A stretch of DNA of 64,000 bases from Emiliania huxleyi CCMP1516 (lineage: Eukaryota > Haptophyta > Isochrysidales > Noelaerhabdaceae), in assembly GCF_000372725.1 (NCBI RefSeq), contig NW_005201338.1, forward strand, positions 304,484 to 368,483, in the 5' to 3' direction. The stretch's first letter is position 1; every line of letters starts with the position of its first letter. Below, one piece after another: positions 21,018-32,357 of the stretch. Under the pieces are notes generated by a model that saw nothing but the letters and a program-made list of their open reading frames with translations, did no database searches and was not told the DNA's origin. The translations under genes were made by a program, and so were the position numbers.

Positions 21018-21268
21018 GTGTTTACTAGCTCCGAGTAGAGGGGGCGTTCCGCCGCTAGGGGACACCCAAAGCGCAGAACTAACCCTCGGAGACCCGTGTT
21101 GACTTTACGGCCCTCTCCCTGCGAACGCGCACCCCCCTTAGCTAGGGGTCAGGGCTCTCTAGCCCGTAGCCCGATACCGATCATCCGGCTCGCTGGGTGC
21201 GCTTCTCAGCTCCCCGGCCCTGGATGTGAGGTTAATGACTGCACTCCAAGTGCTCCAAGTGCCTCGCG
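21018..21268 (+). repeat. Dispersed repeat family A, longest copy
   Basis: About 250 bp matching 56147-56388 in inverted orientation, including ctccgagtagagggggcgtt at the left end and ctgcactccaagtgctccaa at the right. It lies just upstream of the VPS26 start. A shorter fragment of the right part is at 21729-21796. Confidence 0.8.
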
Positions 21269-21999
21269 GCGCTCTAGCCCGCTCCCCGCCGGCAGCGCGA
21301 GCTGCCGGCCACATTGAGCGGTTCGTCCGCGTCGCGCACTCGTCCCAACCGGGGGCCGCTGACTCGTTCTGCGCGCCAACGGCTGGTGACGCTGTGTTGC
21401 CCTTGAGCTAGTCCTTCCCCGGTCGCCTAGCCTCTGCGCTGTCTGGCGGACGCCTGTATGCCATGCGCGCGGACCACGCTTGCGTGGATTTGTGGCTGGC
21501 AGGCTGACCCGTGTGCGGGGTAACCCGCGCGCGGGGAAGCTTCACGGGTTCGAGTCGTCAAACATTGAGCAGCGGAGGTGTGCCGAGGGGGACCGGGAGG
21601 CGGTAAGTCGTCGTCGCCCGGCGCTGCTTGCAGCACCATGACGAGGGCGCTAAGAGGTTCCTCTTTTCCGCGCCCCCCCCGCAAGGCGCGCGATACACCC
21701 GTCCCCGACCATCCCGCCCGCCCGATGCTGCTTCTTAGCTCCCTGGCCCTGGGTGTGAGGCCACGAGTAATGACTGCACTCCAAGTGCTCCAAGATCATG
21801 GGGATGTGTGTCCTGTGTGCTTAGGGGACCCCTAGGGTTCTGAGGGCCGGATTTTTTTAAGACCTTTTAAGAAACGAGGAGGTTTGGGGGCTTAACTTGC
21901 CATTTAAGAGATTGCAGGCACGGGGGGTCCCTCTTTTAAGACCGTTTAAGAAAATCGGCCTCGCCGGCATGCGTCGCTGGGTTCCGCGCCGTTTTCTCC

Positions 22000-22136
22000 A
22001 ATACTGCCGTTATTAGGCACAAACCCGCCTCTGAAGACACATCTGTAAGTCTGGTGCACTGGCAGGAGCCATACTCGCATAGGGGACGCGTGCTAGCTGA
22101 CTGTAGCCAGCTCCCTGGCCTCCGGCGTCTACCGGG
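22000..22136 (+). repeat. Dispersed repeat family E, copy 1
   Basis: Shares atactgccgttattaggc, gtaagtctggtgcactg and cctccggcgtctaccg with 23786-23886. The stretch from 21850 to 22290 around it is also unusual for many occurrences of cgtttaag or cttttaag. Confidence 0.7.
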
Positions 22137-22496
22137 AGCCTCCCGGACCATCGACCTCGGGAGCTCTCCCGCACCGTTTAAGCGTTTAAGACCGTTTAAG
22201 GAATTGGCGGCCCAGCAGCTCTTAAAACTTGCCATGGCAAGTTTTAAGCCGTTTAAGCCGCAGGCGCTCCAGGGCCCACCCTTTTAAGCCTTGGGGTCCC
22301 CTAAGCCTGTGTGTGCTATGCTGCGTGCTTGCTGGCTAGCTGGGTGTGTGTGTGTGTGTGTGTGTGTCGCTCCATCCAGCGAGCGAGCGAGCGTGCCGTC
22401 ATCTCCTCTGTCCCGCGTCCTCACCCATACCGCGCTGGTGTCCAGTCCGAGCCCGGTTCTTGAGCACTTGAGCACTGGATAGGGTCGATTCCTGAG

Positions 22497-22710
22497 CCCT
22501 GGCTGTTAGGCTGTCAGGTGCTGTCAGGTGATCTGTCGGGCTGTCGGGCACTGTCAGGCACTGTCAGGTGCCTCTGTCAGACCAGCTGTCAGGTACTGTC
22601 AGTGCTGTCGGGTGCTGTCGGGTGCGTGTCTGACATCAGAGGTGCTCTGTAGCTGTCGGGTGCTGTCGGAGCTGTCGGGTGTTGCTGTCAGACGCTGTCG
22701 GAGCTGTCAG
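22497..22710. repeat. Degenerate CTGTCRGGTG tandem repeat
   Basis: About 20 imperfect units of roughly 9-11 bp with core ctgtcgg or ctgtcagg. The array ends close to, and perhaps in, the 3' end of the coiled-coil exon at 22636-23016. Confidence 0.8.
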
Positions 22711-23016
22711 TTCCCGCTGGGCGGCCGGACAAAGATGGTGTGCGCCGAGGAGGCGGTCTTCTCCGGCAACGCCAAGGTGTGAAACGACCAGGCCGGGACG
22801 GTTCTTGATGACGAGCTGCATGTGCTCCATCTGCAGCGACAGCCGGCAGAGCGACCGTTCGAGGCGCTCGAGGTCGGCGACGAGGCCGGCGTCGCGGAGA
22901 TCGCGAATGTGCATGTCGCGCTTTTCCCTGTGCTGGAAGTCGATCTTTTGCTCCAGGTTCCGAATCTGAAGCTGCAAAGCCTGCAGGTCGGCGGAGGCTG
23001 CGCCATGCTGGACCAA
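22636..23016 (-). CDS. Possible exon of a coiled-coil protein
   Basis: Minus-strand frame with protein-like content: LQLQIRNLEQKIDFQHREK and LERLERSLCRLSLQMEHM followed by VIKNRPGLVVSHLG. It starts right after a plausible splice acceptor (ctccggcag at 23017), has no ATG in frame at that point, and its 3' end runs into the CTGTC tandem repeat, so it may be an internal or truncated exon. Heptad spacing of Leu/Ile suggests a coiled coil. Family not recognised. Confidence 0.4.
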   Translation of the reverse strand: MVQHGAASADLQALQLQIRNLEQKIDFQHREKRDMHIRDLRDAGLVADLERLERSLCRLSLQMEHMQLVIKNRPGLVVSHLGVAGEDRLLGAHHLCPAAQRELTAPTASDSNTRQLRQHPTATEHL

Positions 23017-23223
23017 CTGCCGGAGTTGGACGCAAGAAGAAAACGCGGCACTTCCTCCCTTGGCGCTTGGGTTATCGGCTCCTACAATGGGGCCTTTTCA
23101 TCGCAGCGCAAATCGATCGCAGCGAACTCGCCGTCTGAGCCTAGCGCAGCGCGAACTCGCTCTGAGCCTAGCGCAGCGCCTCGGAAAACACCATTTCCGC
23201 CAACAAGCCATCCGCGCCCCCAC

Positions 23224-23723
23224 CTGAGGGAGGGTGTAGAGGATGTAGAGTGTAGAGCGCTGTAGAGCTGTAGAGATGTAGAGCGCTCTGGAGCGCTGTA
23301 GAGCTGTAGATCTCTACATCCGGCGCGGGACGGACTGCCTGCGTTGTTGAGCGCATGTAGAGCGCATGTAGAGCGCGATTTACTTAGTGATTTCACTGTC
23401 AGAGGCTTTGCGTCACAAGAGTGCACACGAACTTGTCGANNNNNNNNNNNNNNNNNNNNNNNNNNNNNNNNNNNNNNNNNNNNNNNNNNNNNNNNNNNNN
23501 NNNNNNNNNNNNNNNNNNNNNNNNNNNNNNNNNNNNNNNGCATGTAGAGCGCATGTAGAGCGCGATTTAGTTAGTGATTTCACTGTGAATTCGCGGTCTA
23601 CATCGCTCTACAACGCAGGCAGTCCGTCCCGCGCCGGACGTAGAGCTCTACAGCTCTACAGCGCTCTACAGCTCTACAGCTCTACAGCGCTCTACATTCT
23701 ACATCCTCTGCACCCTCCCTCAG
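23224..23723. mobile_element. Gapped foldback (long inverted repeat) element
   Basis: The outer ends are perfect inverted copies (ctgagggagggtg and caccctccctcag). The arms, about 135 bp each (23224-23360 and 23587-23723), match over most of their length and include cgcgggacggactgcctgcg. They are built from gtagagc/gctctac-type short repeats. Inside, a 46-bp direct repeat (gcatgtagagcgcatgtaga and following) flanks a 100-bp N-run at 23440-23539. The structure suggests a foldback or MITE-like element. The gap is probably where the hairpin broke assembly. Confidence 0.65.
23440..23539. other. Assembly gap (100 N)
   Basis: One hundred unknown bases inside the inverted-repeat structure. The round size suggests a placeholder, so the true length is unknown. 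Confidence 0.98.
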
Positions 23724-23785
23724 TCAGGCCCCCACACCCCAGGATAATACTTTTTCTCCCAATACTGCAACAACACTCTCTCCCA

Positions 23786-23886
23786 ATAATACTGCCGTTA
23801 TTAGGCTCAAACCGCCTCTGAGAACATATATGTAAGTCTGGTGCACTGACTGGCCATACTCGCATACCGGCCTCCGGCGTCTACCG
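23786..23886 (+). repeat. Dispersed repeat family E, copy 2
   Basis: Diverged direct copy of 22000-22136, ending about 100 bp before the PP4R3 start codon, so it may form part of that gene's 5' flank. Confidence 0.65.
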
Positions 23887-23984
23887 AACAAGTCGTGAGT
23901 ACCGGGGTGTGAAGGGCAGGCGAGTCATGGCGCGCGCGCTGTGCAGCAACGCAGCAGCCGCAGAGCAGTGATCAGATACGGCAC

Positions 23985-26900
23985 ATGGCGGAGGCCGAGT
24001 CGGACGACTCTCGCCACCGTGCCAAGGTGTACTGCCTCAACAGCAACGGCCAGTGGGACGATCGGGGGACCGGCCACGCGGCAGTGCAATACTCGCCGGT
24101 ACGCACACTCTCACCTAGGGGGGATCCAGGGCGCGGGGTCGCTGCCGCGAGTCGGCTCCTGGCTGTGCTCGTCGGTCGCGCGCGAGTCGGCTCCTGGCTG
24201 TGCTCGTCGGCCGCGGCGGCCGGCGCAGCGATCCTGGCTCACGCTCGCCGCTCTCGCGCGCAGGAGGACGAGGCGGCCTTTGTCGTCGTCGTCAGCGAGG
24301 ATGACGGCAGCCAGGTGCTGCTGCAGGCGCGGGTGCACATGGAGGACATCTACCAGCGGCAGCAAGGCGCGGCCCTCTCGTGCCGGCGCCGGCGCACCCT
24401 CCCCCTATGCACCGACCGCGTGCCCTCTGCCTGCGCCGCAGAGACGATTGTCTCCTGGAACGAGCCAGAGACGGGCGTGGACTACGCGCTGAGCTTTCAA
24501 GACGTGCGCGCGTCACCGGATGCCTCCTCGCGCACAGCCACGCTCAGCGCCTGGCCCATAGACTCGCTCGCTCTCGGCGCCGGCCCGTTGATCACGTGCG
24601 GTGCCCGTAAATCAGGCGGAGGGTTGCACGGACCTCTGGGAGCAAATCTGCTCGCTGCAGGGCCGTGAGCCGGACGGCGCGGGCGGCACGAGCGACGCCG
24701 AAGGGGCGAGCAGCACGGCGGGCAGCGCCGGCGCCGACACAGCGCTGCAGCTGCCGGCTGCCGAGCTGCGCAATGTCGCAGCAATCGCCGACCTTCTAAG
24801 CGAGGTGGCGCGCGCCCCGCCGCTGCCTCGCTCTGCGCGCGCGGGTGGCCGAGAGCTCAGCACTCACCGACGAGGACTCACCGACGGGGGGAGGGTGGGC
24901 GGCAGAAGCGGCGTGGGGGGGGGGGCGAGGGGCCCCCGTCGCCCCGCGCTGTGCCCAGCTCGCGTGCGTTCGCGAGCTCGCGCTCGCGCAGGCCCTCTCC
25001 GGATCGCCTTTGCCCACCGCCACCGCCACTTGGCTCCCTCCGCCAGGTGCCGCCGTTCCGGCGAGCGCGCCTCGTTGAGTTGCTGCTGCAGTCGGACTAC
25101 GTGCCGCAGCTGGTGCGCGTCTTCGGTGCCGCCGCCGCCGCCGCCCGCTCTCGGAGACAGCGGCGCGCGGCGCCTCATCCCGACCGCCGCGTCGCAGGCG
25201 TGGCCGAGGACCTCGAGTGCACCGACGATCTGCATCACCTCTGTGCGCGCCGCCGCGCCCGCCGCCGCGCCCGCCCCGCTCCACGCCCCGCTCCACGCCG
25301 CTTGCGCACCGCCCGGGGGGTGAGGAGACATTGTTTCCCTGTTGGCATGACCCACTGGCTCTGCCACCCGTGATTCATCCAAACTAACCCAGCTCTCTGA
25401 CCCTGCGCCGCTGGGCGCGGCTCGCGTGTTGCCGCCGCCGCGGCGACCCTGCCCTCTTGCTCCGCGTGTGCACCGCCCCTCCCGCCGCCCACCTCCCGCC
25501 CACTCGCTCCGCCCTCCGCAGCCGCCGTCACCCCCCCCCCCCCCCCTCTCGCTTCCGCAGACGGCGTCTTCAAGGGCCTCGTCCTGCTCAACGACGCTAG
25601 CCTCTACGAGCAGCTCCTGCGAGAGGACCTCGTGATGAGCGTCTTCGGCGCACTCGAGTACGACCCCGACCTGCACGTCGCCCGCGCCGAGCACCGCGCC
25701 TTCTTCCGCAGCCAGCAGCGCTTCAAGCAGGTCGTGCCAATCACGGACGAGGACGTGCTCAAGCGCATCCACCAGAACTACCACCTCAGCTTCCTCAAGG
25801 ATGTCGTCCTGCCGCGCTCGCTCGACGACAACGCCTTTGCCGCCCTCAATCAGATCGCCTTCAGCAACAACATGCAGATCGTCTCGTCGCTCGCAAACGA
25901 CGAGACCTTCCTGCAGTCGCTCCGCGACAAGCTCGCCGACCCCAGCCTCTCCTCCGAGGCGCTGCACGACGCGCTGCGGCTCCTGCAGGAGCTGACGACC
26001 ATCGCCAAGCAGCTGCAGCTGTACAACCGCTCGACCTTCTACCGGAAGTTTGTCGAGCACGCGTGCTTCGCGCCGCTCGCCGCGGCGCTGCGGCGGCCCG
26101 AGCCCGAGATACGGCTCTGTGCGCTCGAGGCGCGTGCCCTCCCTCCCTGCCGGCCTCCGACCCTGCAGCGCCGCCCTCGCCACCCACCCCTTCGCCCACC
26201 CCACCCCGAACGACCACCCCGAACGACCACCCCGCGCCCGCCCGCCGCAAGGTGCTGCTCGCCTCGACGCAGCACGAGCCGGCGCTGCTGCGCACTTGCA
26301 TCCTCTCGCAGCGGCCCGGCTACGAGCTCTGCCACGCGCTGATTGGCGTGCTCGTCTCGCCGGGCGGCACTGGCGAGAAGCCGCAGGCCTCGGAGGTGCT
26401 GCGCGCGCTGCTCGACCCAGACGCGATGGAGGGGCGCGAACGCGACGAGTTCCTCAACCTGTTCTACGACGAGTTCGTGGACAAGATTGCGCAGCCCGTC
26501 GCCGGCAAGGTGTCCGCCGGCACGGGGCCGCTCAACGGGCCGACGAATGGGACGTCGGGTGCGCGCGGCGGCGAGGGAGGGGCGGGGAGCGCGGAGGGGG
26601 ACGACCCGGCGGAGGAGGCGGCGGGCGACGTGCTCTCGGCGCGGCAGCACGTGTGCGAGCTGCTGTGCTTCTTTGTGACGCGGCACACGTACCGAATCAA
26701 GTACTTCATCCTGCGCAACAACGTGCTCTGCCGCGTGCTGCGGCTGGCAAAGGTACGCGACAAGGGGCTCGTGCTGGCGGCGATCCGGTTCTTCCGCACG
26801 TGCATCGGGCTGAAGGACGAGTTCTACAACCGGTACATCGTCAAGAACCGCTGCTTCGAGCCGGTGGTCGCGCAGCTGCTCGCCAACCTCGGCCGTGACA

Positions 26901-27678
26901 ACCTGGTCCACTCGGCCATCCTCGAGCTGCTTGAGTTTGTGCGGCGCGAGAATGTGCGCTCGCTCGTAGCCCACCTGGCCGACGCGTACGGCGAGCGGTT
27001 CCGGACGCTCAAGCACGTTGAGGTCTTTGAGGGGCTGCTGCGGCGCGACGCGCAAAACAACGACCCCGGCGCGATCGGCCCCGCCAAAGGGCCGGCGGCG
27101 GGCGGGCCGGGCGCGTCGAGCTGCGCGGTGGGCGCGCCGCCGGGCGGGCGGCGCGTCTTCGGGGGAGACGAGGAGGACGCGTACTTCAACGAGAGCGACG
27201 ACGAGGAGGAGGCCGAGCCGTCCGCCGACGCGGTCGACGACCGCCAGTTCGTCCCGCGGCCGGTCCACGCCGCCGCCGATGACCGAATGGAGCGCGGCGC
27301 GTTTTCGCACGAGGCGCCGCCGCCGCGGCTCGTCCCGGGCGGCAGCCTGGCGCCGCGGCTGCCGGCGGTGCTCGAGATTGCGAGGAGAGGCGGCGCTTCG
27401 TCGCCGCCGCTCGTGCCGCCCGTCGGCTCGCCGCCGAACCGCTCGCCGCCGCAGCTGTCATCTGCGCCCCCGCTGGGGTCGCCGCCCGCGGCCAGCCCGG
27501 CCGTCGGCCCGCCGCTGCCGCCAGCCGTGCCGCCGCACGAGCGGCCGTGCGCCGCGGCCGGCACGGCGTCGCTCGTCCCCGCCTACGCCGACGAGGACGG
27601 CGCCGACGCGGAGCGGCCGGCCGACGCCGAGGTTCTGGCGAGGAAACGGCAGCGGCTCGACCCCTCGCCGGCGGAGGG

Positions 27679-27733
<55 letters not shown>
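23985..27733 (+). CDS. PPP4R3: Protein phosphatase 4 regulatory subunit 3 (SMEK/PSY2)
   Basis: Eight exons: 23985-24098, 24264-24366, 24442-24503, 24616-24804, 25047-25125, 25198-25242, 25561-26129, 26252-27733, giving about 880 residues. The N-terminal PH/EVH1-like domain includes KVYCLNSNGQWDDRGTGH; then TIVSWNEPE and YALSFQD, LVELLLQSDYVPQLVRVF, GALEYDPDL, and the DUF625/armadillo part with VPITDEDVLKRIHQNY, RHTYRIKYFI and GLKDEFYNRYIVKNRCFEPV. Phases agree at every junction. Introns 2 (AAG|GCGCGG) and 7 (GAG|GCGCGT) appear to be GC-AG. The C terminus is low complexity and ends in about 16 Gln from a CAG tract. PP4R3 targets the PP4 phosphatase to substrates, for example in DNA-damage signalling. 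Confidence 0.93.
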
Positions 27734-27752
27734 CGGCAGCAGTAGCAGCAGG
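27683..27752 (+). repeat. CAG repeat at the PP4R3 C terminus
   Basis: About 16 uninterrupted CAG codons encode the terminal poly-Gln. The array continues imperfectly (cagtagcggcagcagtagca) past the stop, so unit-number change could alter the end of the protein. Confidence 0.9.
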
Positions 27753-27753
27753 G

Positions 27754-29567
27754 CGGGGCCGTCTGCCGAGGACGTTTTGTGCGAGGTCATGCCCGCACCA
27801 GTCACCGGCGGGGTTTGCCGAGCGGTGTTGCGGCGTGCCGCGCCGGTCGCTCCAGCGCGGCCTCCACTGCACGGGGGACGGGGGCCTGTCTACGAGTCAC
27901 CCCCGGTCATCAAGCCTTGAGTGAACCTCTCGCGTTTCCCTCGGAGTGGGCGGTGGGTATTTTCTGCACACTCTGCAAACATCGGGCCCCTGGGGTAGGG
28001 GCCCCACAGCGCCCCAAAACCCACCAGTGTGTGCTGTGTGGAGTGTGGGATTTCGCGCAATCGCTTGACGACTTGACTCTGAAAAGCTCGCATATTCTTC
28101 GAGGTTCACCTCGGAAGCCCTGATAAATGAAAAACGCGTGCCGTGCCGCGCCGAGACCGCAACTCGAGCGAGCCCAAACAGGGCCGTGCCGCTCCTCTCC
28201 ACCGTGATGCTCCTCGCCATCATCGTCACCACGACGTGTCAGCTGCGGACGCAGCGGGCGTCGCCCGCGACATGCGCACGTAGCCCGACAACACTCAAAC
28301 GCTCTGCAAGCCGCGGGCGGCTCCAACTGTCAATGTCGTCTCGCATTACCGGTACGCGGGCCTGGCTGCTCTCTCTCTCCCCCCACTCCCCATCGAGACT
28401 GAGCCCCCGGTGAGCACGGGCTGCGGCGCGACCCTTGCCGTCCCCGCACGCAGGTCACCATGGCTGCATCAGAGCTGCTTTGTCGTGCGCACTCGAGCAG
28501 CGCTGCGACGCTTTCTTAATGCCCGCAACCCACTGTAAAGGGCACCTATACCACCCAAGACAGCTTGGAGAGCTCCCGGTAACGCAACATTTCGTAACGA
28601 TGGTCGCTAAACGACAGCTATTGGCCATCTGCCTCCTGCAGCCTCTGTTGGGGCGGAATGCGCGGGGTTTTCGGCGCGATGCCTCCGGCTAGTACACGGT
28701 ACTGCTCTGCCGCAAACTCTCCTGCGCTCGCGTGACGTGTGGGGCGCGTGCACTGCGCTCGAAAGTCGCGATTTGGCAATAGGCGCTCGAGCCGGCGCGC
28801 AGTGGAGGGGGCGCCGCGCAGGGGGATCGGGGGGGGCGAGAGGGGGCGTGGGTCGGGCGCGCACCGGCCGGCTCCGAGAGCGGCCGTCACGTCGAAGAGG
28901 GGGGCTGGTGCTGCTCGAATGACGAGGCGTGCCGCTCTGCTGCGCCGCCGATAGCCCCTCTTCCGAGCCGGCGCGTGGCGGCGAGCCGCGGCCAGTATCG
29001 CTGGTGCGGTGGAGGCGGCAGCTTGCATCGGCCGGCAGCGGGTGCGGCCATCACGTCGATGAGGGGGGGTTGTCGGCGATTCGTGTGGCTCGAGGCCTAC
29101 GCTGCGCCGCCCAAGCCCTACTGCCGATCCAGCGCCTGTCGTTTGGGGCGAGCCGCGGACGTCGTCGCTGATGGTATATGGCGGCGGCGGCGGCGGCTCG
29201 CCCTTCCCTCCGGCCGCAATTCCGATCCCGCCGCGCTCGCGGGAGGTGGCGCGCCCACCGCGGCACGGCCGTGGCTGCGCATACACCTTACGCCCTTTCT
29301 CCTCAACGGCTATCCGTGCTTGCTGTGCCCCTGCGTGGTGTGTTTCAAGTTCTTACAACCCAAGGTGATAGAGGGCAAAAAGATCGATTGCGCTCTTGCC
29401 GATCCGCACCTACCTAGGCTCTTGGGTGGCACTTGGAGCACTTGGAGTGCAGTCGGTAACCTCACATCCAGGGCCGGTGAGCTGAGAAGCGCATCCAGCG
29501 AGTGGCGCGCCCCAGCTCTTCACAACGGACCTGGTTTCTGGGATCTCGGCTTCAACAACCGAGCTCG
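27754..29567. other. Spacer without a supported gene
   Basis: No frame here shows protein-like composition. Two related segments near 28880-28960 and 29040-29110 share the pattern gcggccrtcacgtcgawgag and may be an old tandem duplication. A partial, reversed copy of dispersed repeat A (29428-29512) ends about 55 bp before the next start codon. Confidence 0.5.
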
Positions 29568-31091
29568 ATGCTGGACCCACCGCAGTCCCGCCAACTCCCG
29601 TCGACGGTCCAACTGTTCGTGCTCGGCGTGATCGCCTTCCTCGCGCTCGGCGCAACATCGCCCTCCTCGCTCCTCGTCGACGAGAGGAGCAGCGTTCGCC
29701 ACCCAGTGGTGGTCGTGGGCCCACTCATAGGACAGACGCTGCAAGTCAACGATGCGCGATGGCTCAACCCGTGCAGTCCGTGGACGCCAACGTGGACGAC
29801 GGCGTGGGTGAACTTGGACAAGCTGGCCGCAGTTTGTGCGTTTCACAGTTCCCACGCGCAGCTGGGACTCACCTTTGACCCGACGACGAACCGCACCAAG
29901 TCTCCGGAGCATGTCCAGGTGAGGGTTGCCGAGGGTTGGGATGGCTTGACGGTTTACGGGTTTGAGTTGTACGGCAACCTAACCCAACGGCTGGAATCCG
30001 AAGGGTTTGTCAGAGACGTCGATATCCTCCCGATGGGCTACGACTGGCGGCTATCCGTAGCCGACTGGGAGCAAGAAGCCTTCCCTCGCTTCTTCAGGAC
30101 AATCTCAGACGCGGTGTCGAAGAATGGTCAGCCGGTTGTGCTGACTGGCGTTTCGATGGCGGCTCCGTTCACGCACGCGTTCCTGAGATGGGCAAACGCA
30201 AAGCGCGGGGGCAAGAGTTGGGTGCAAAAGAACGTGCACGCCTTCGTGCCGGTCGCAGGCCCCTTCAATGGCGCAGTTAATGCCCTTTCCGCACTGATGG
30301 GCGGCGTCGCCTTTGCCTACACGCCGCCGGGCCAGGCAGGCGCTACCAAGTTCACGTGCCCCTTGTGCGACCCACCTATGGCCGAGCAGGTGAGCGAGGA
30401 ACACTTTGTGATAAAAGTCGTGGACGGGTTTGGGGCTGTACTGAAGGAGCTGCTCATGGATTGGCTCCTCACGGACATCACGCGGCTCCTCCGCGAGTTT
30501 CCATCCTTGTACTGGATGTCGCCGGGCGTGGACGACTCCATACCCAACAGAAGCTACGTCACGCTCCAACATGGGCCATGGGCGCAGCCAGAAGAGATCA
30601 AGGCTTCCGGCCTGCCATCTCTGTTCAGGAGGCTGCTCATGGACGACGAGGCGGAGCGGATGAAATATGCCTTGTCCGTCGGGTCGACCGAAGATCCTGG
30701 TGTCCCGACGCACTGCATTTACAGCCATAACGTGCGCACGTTTTCCCACCTCACTTTCCCCGCAGGGGGGGTCTTCGCAGACATCGGAGCTTCGGTCGAA
30801 ATCGGAGATGGCGACGGGACGGTCCATTCTGACAGTCTGTCCGTCTGCGAGCGTTGGAAGAGCACTGTCAAGGTCTACAAACTGCCAGGTGTGCATCACG
30901 GATCTGAGGTGATCATCGGGCAAGTCCATGATGTCATTGTGGGTGTAGCCAAGGGTGATGACGCAGCGCTCGACGCGTGGACGTCACCAGCTTTTGTGGA
31001 CTTGGATGTGCCGCGAGACGGAATGACCAATGCGACTATCCTGGATGAGTGGCAGGCCAATCTGGTCGTGGCGCTCAAAGAGGACGCCTAG
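29568..31091 (+). CDS. Lecithin:cholesterol acyltransferase-like (LCAT/PDAT) protein
   Basis: First ATG at 29568 gives 507 residues in one exon; the frame is open upstream but enters a dispersed repeat. A hydrophobic segment (about residues 14-31, LFVLGVIAFLALGA) acts as signal peptide or membrane anchor. LCAT-like features are GYDWRLSVADWEQ, nucleophile motif TGVSMAA with Ser196 (GxSxA rather than GxSxG), VPVAGPFNGA, Asp414/Asp416 in IGDGDGTVHSDSL, and His443/His444 in PGVHHGSEVI. These enzymes are alpha/beta hydrolases that move acyl groups between phospholipids and sterols or diacylglycerol, or act as phospholipase A. Likely in the secretory pathway. The acyl acceptor is unknown. Confidence 0.82.
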   Translation: MLDPPQSRQLPSTVQLFVLGVIAFLALGATSPSSLLVDERSSVRHPVVVVGPLIGQTLQVNDARWLNPCSPWTPTWTTAWVNLDKLAAVCAFHSSHAQLGLTFDPTTNRTKSPEHVQVRVAEGWDGLTVYGFELYGNLTQRLESEGFVRDVDILPMGYDWRLSVADWEQEAFPRFFRTISDAVSKNGQPVVLTGVSMAAPFTHAFLRWANAKRGGKSWVQKNVHAFVPVAGPFNGAVNALSALMGGVAFAYTPPGQAGATKFTCPLCDPPMAEQVSEEHFVIKVVDGFGAVLKELLMDWLLTDITRLLREFPSLYWMSPGVDDSIPNRSYVTLQHGPWAQPEEIKASGLPSLFRRLLMDDEAERMKYALSVGSTEDPGVPTHCIYSHNVRTFSHLTFPAGGVFADIGASVEIGDGDGTVHSDSLSVCERWKSTVKVYKLPGVHHGSEVIIGQVHDVIVGVAKGDDAALDAWTSPAFVDLDVPRDGMTNATILDEWQANLVVALKEDA

Positions 31092-31589
31092 CAGTCCCAC
31101 CCCAGATAACCCAAGACCAATCCGCCGCCCCGCCGGATCCGCCGCCGTCGGTGTCGGCGCTCCTCCGAGATCTCGCCTTCGTCGCCGTGACATCCGCATG
31201 CTGCTGACACCGCCGCCCGTACTCTCTTCTCTCTCCTACCCTTTGGCCAGGCGGGGGCGTGCATTCGCTCTCCACTAGTTGGCCGTGGCGGTGGCCGCGC
31301 GTACTCTCGCGTTCTCGGCTCCCACGCTCTGCCATGTGCGCGTCGTGGACTCTCGGCCTGTCTGGTCTGGTCTCTCTCCTGGGCACTGGGCTCTGCTTCT
31401 GGTCTGCAGATCTGCCGCGGTCTGCGCGCGCACATGCATGTCACAGAGCGCGCGTGCCTGTGCCTTTTTTGGTGTTATCTAGCACAGCGCGTTACGAGAA
31501 ATATGCTACCATGTGTTGGTGGTGATGCCTGAATGGTGTGTGTACTTTTTATTTGAAAACGACAGAGGAGCCCCGCACCGGCCGCATTA
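31092..31589. other. Spacer
   Basis: No gene seen. The right end approaches the retrotransposon remnant, whose LTR was not identified. Confidence 0.4.
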
Positions 31590-32357
31590 TCAGTGCAAGG
31601 CCCAGTGCGCGTGGGTGACATCGAAGGCCATGCCGACGGCGGATTTGCTGTCGCAGTTGATGATGCTGGCGCCGTCGATGGAAAATCCAAGGTCGATCAG
31701 TAGCTCACGGATGAAAATCACCTCCTTGGCGGCTAGCATGGCGCCGAAGAATTCTGCCTCGGCGCTAGATAGTGTGACGGAACGCTGCATTTTGGAGAAC
31801 CAGTGGAATAGGCATCCGTAGAAGAAGAACATGCCACCGGAGCAAGAGAATCTCGTCGCCCAGTTCGAATCGACGTAGCTTTCAAGGTTGCGGTCGGGGT
31901 TCGGCTGCATGACGAGGGCGCGGTCAGCTGTGTCGCGCACGTAGATTAGCACCCGAATGGCGGCTTTAAAATGCGACGGGCCTGGGTTGGTCATAAAGCG
32001 AGCGAGCTGAGATGCGGAATAAGCGATGTCGACGCGCGTCATGTTGGCAAGCCACAGTAGTCCGCCGACGATGGCACCCTCCACATGTTGAGTGCGTTGA
32101 TGACCGTTGAGCGTTGTGGCTTGCCCGTTGTTGCTTGGTCGGTTGGTGGGGCGCCGCACACGGACCCGGCCTGCGCCTGGCGCCTGCGGCCTGGCGCCGG
32201 CCTCCCCGGGAACCCCGCCGAAAGTGCGCGTTTGCCCGGACAAGAGACGAGCGGCTTCTTCGGGCCAGACTATGTTCACAACGGTGGGAGGCCAACCTCC
32301 TGTCTGCTCATAGCCGCAGCCACTCCCAGCTGCTCGGTGTGAACAGAGTTCGTACAC
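31590..32357 (-). mobile_element. Ty1/copia retrotransposon remnant (RT end and RNase H)
   Basis: Minus-strand frame of 255 codons with copia polyprotein signatures: GGLLWLANMTRVDIAYSASQ (end of reverse transcriptase), then RNase H parts SYVDSNWATRF, SKMQRSVTLSSAEAEFF and INCDSKSAVGMAF. The start, protease, integrase and most of the reverse transcriptase are missing, and the usual C-terminal histidine-rich end is replaced by a stop at 31590. No LTR pair or primer-binding site was found. A near-perfect short inverted repeat (ctgctcggtgt / acaccgagcag) lies at about 32330-32364 by the truncated 5' side. It is a dead fragment. Confidence 0.85.

Noticed and set aside
21538-21565. tRNA-like B-box phrase gggttcgagtc, considered as a tRNA or tRNA-derived SINE
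   Set aside because: Bases either side cannot form the T-stem (only one or two pairs), and no acceptor or anticodon stem was found upstream.
29502-29567. Extra 22-residue N terminus for the LCAT-like protein
   Set aside because: Starts at GTG inside the end of a dispersed repeat; ATG at 29568 precedes the hydrophobic leader.
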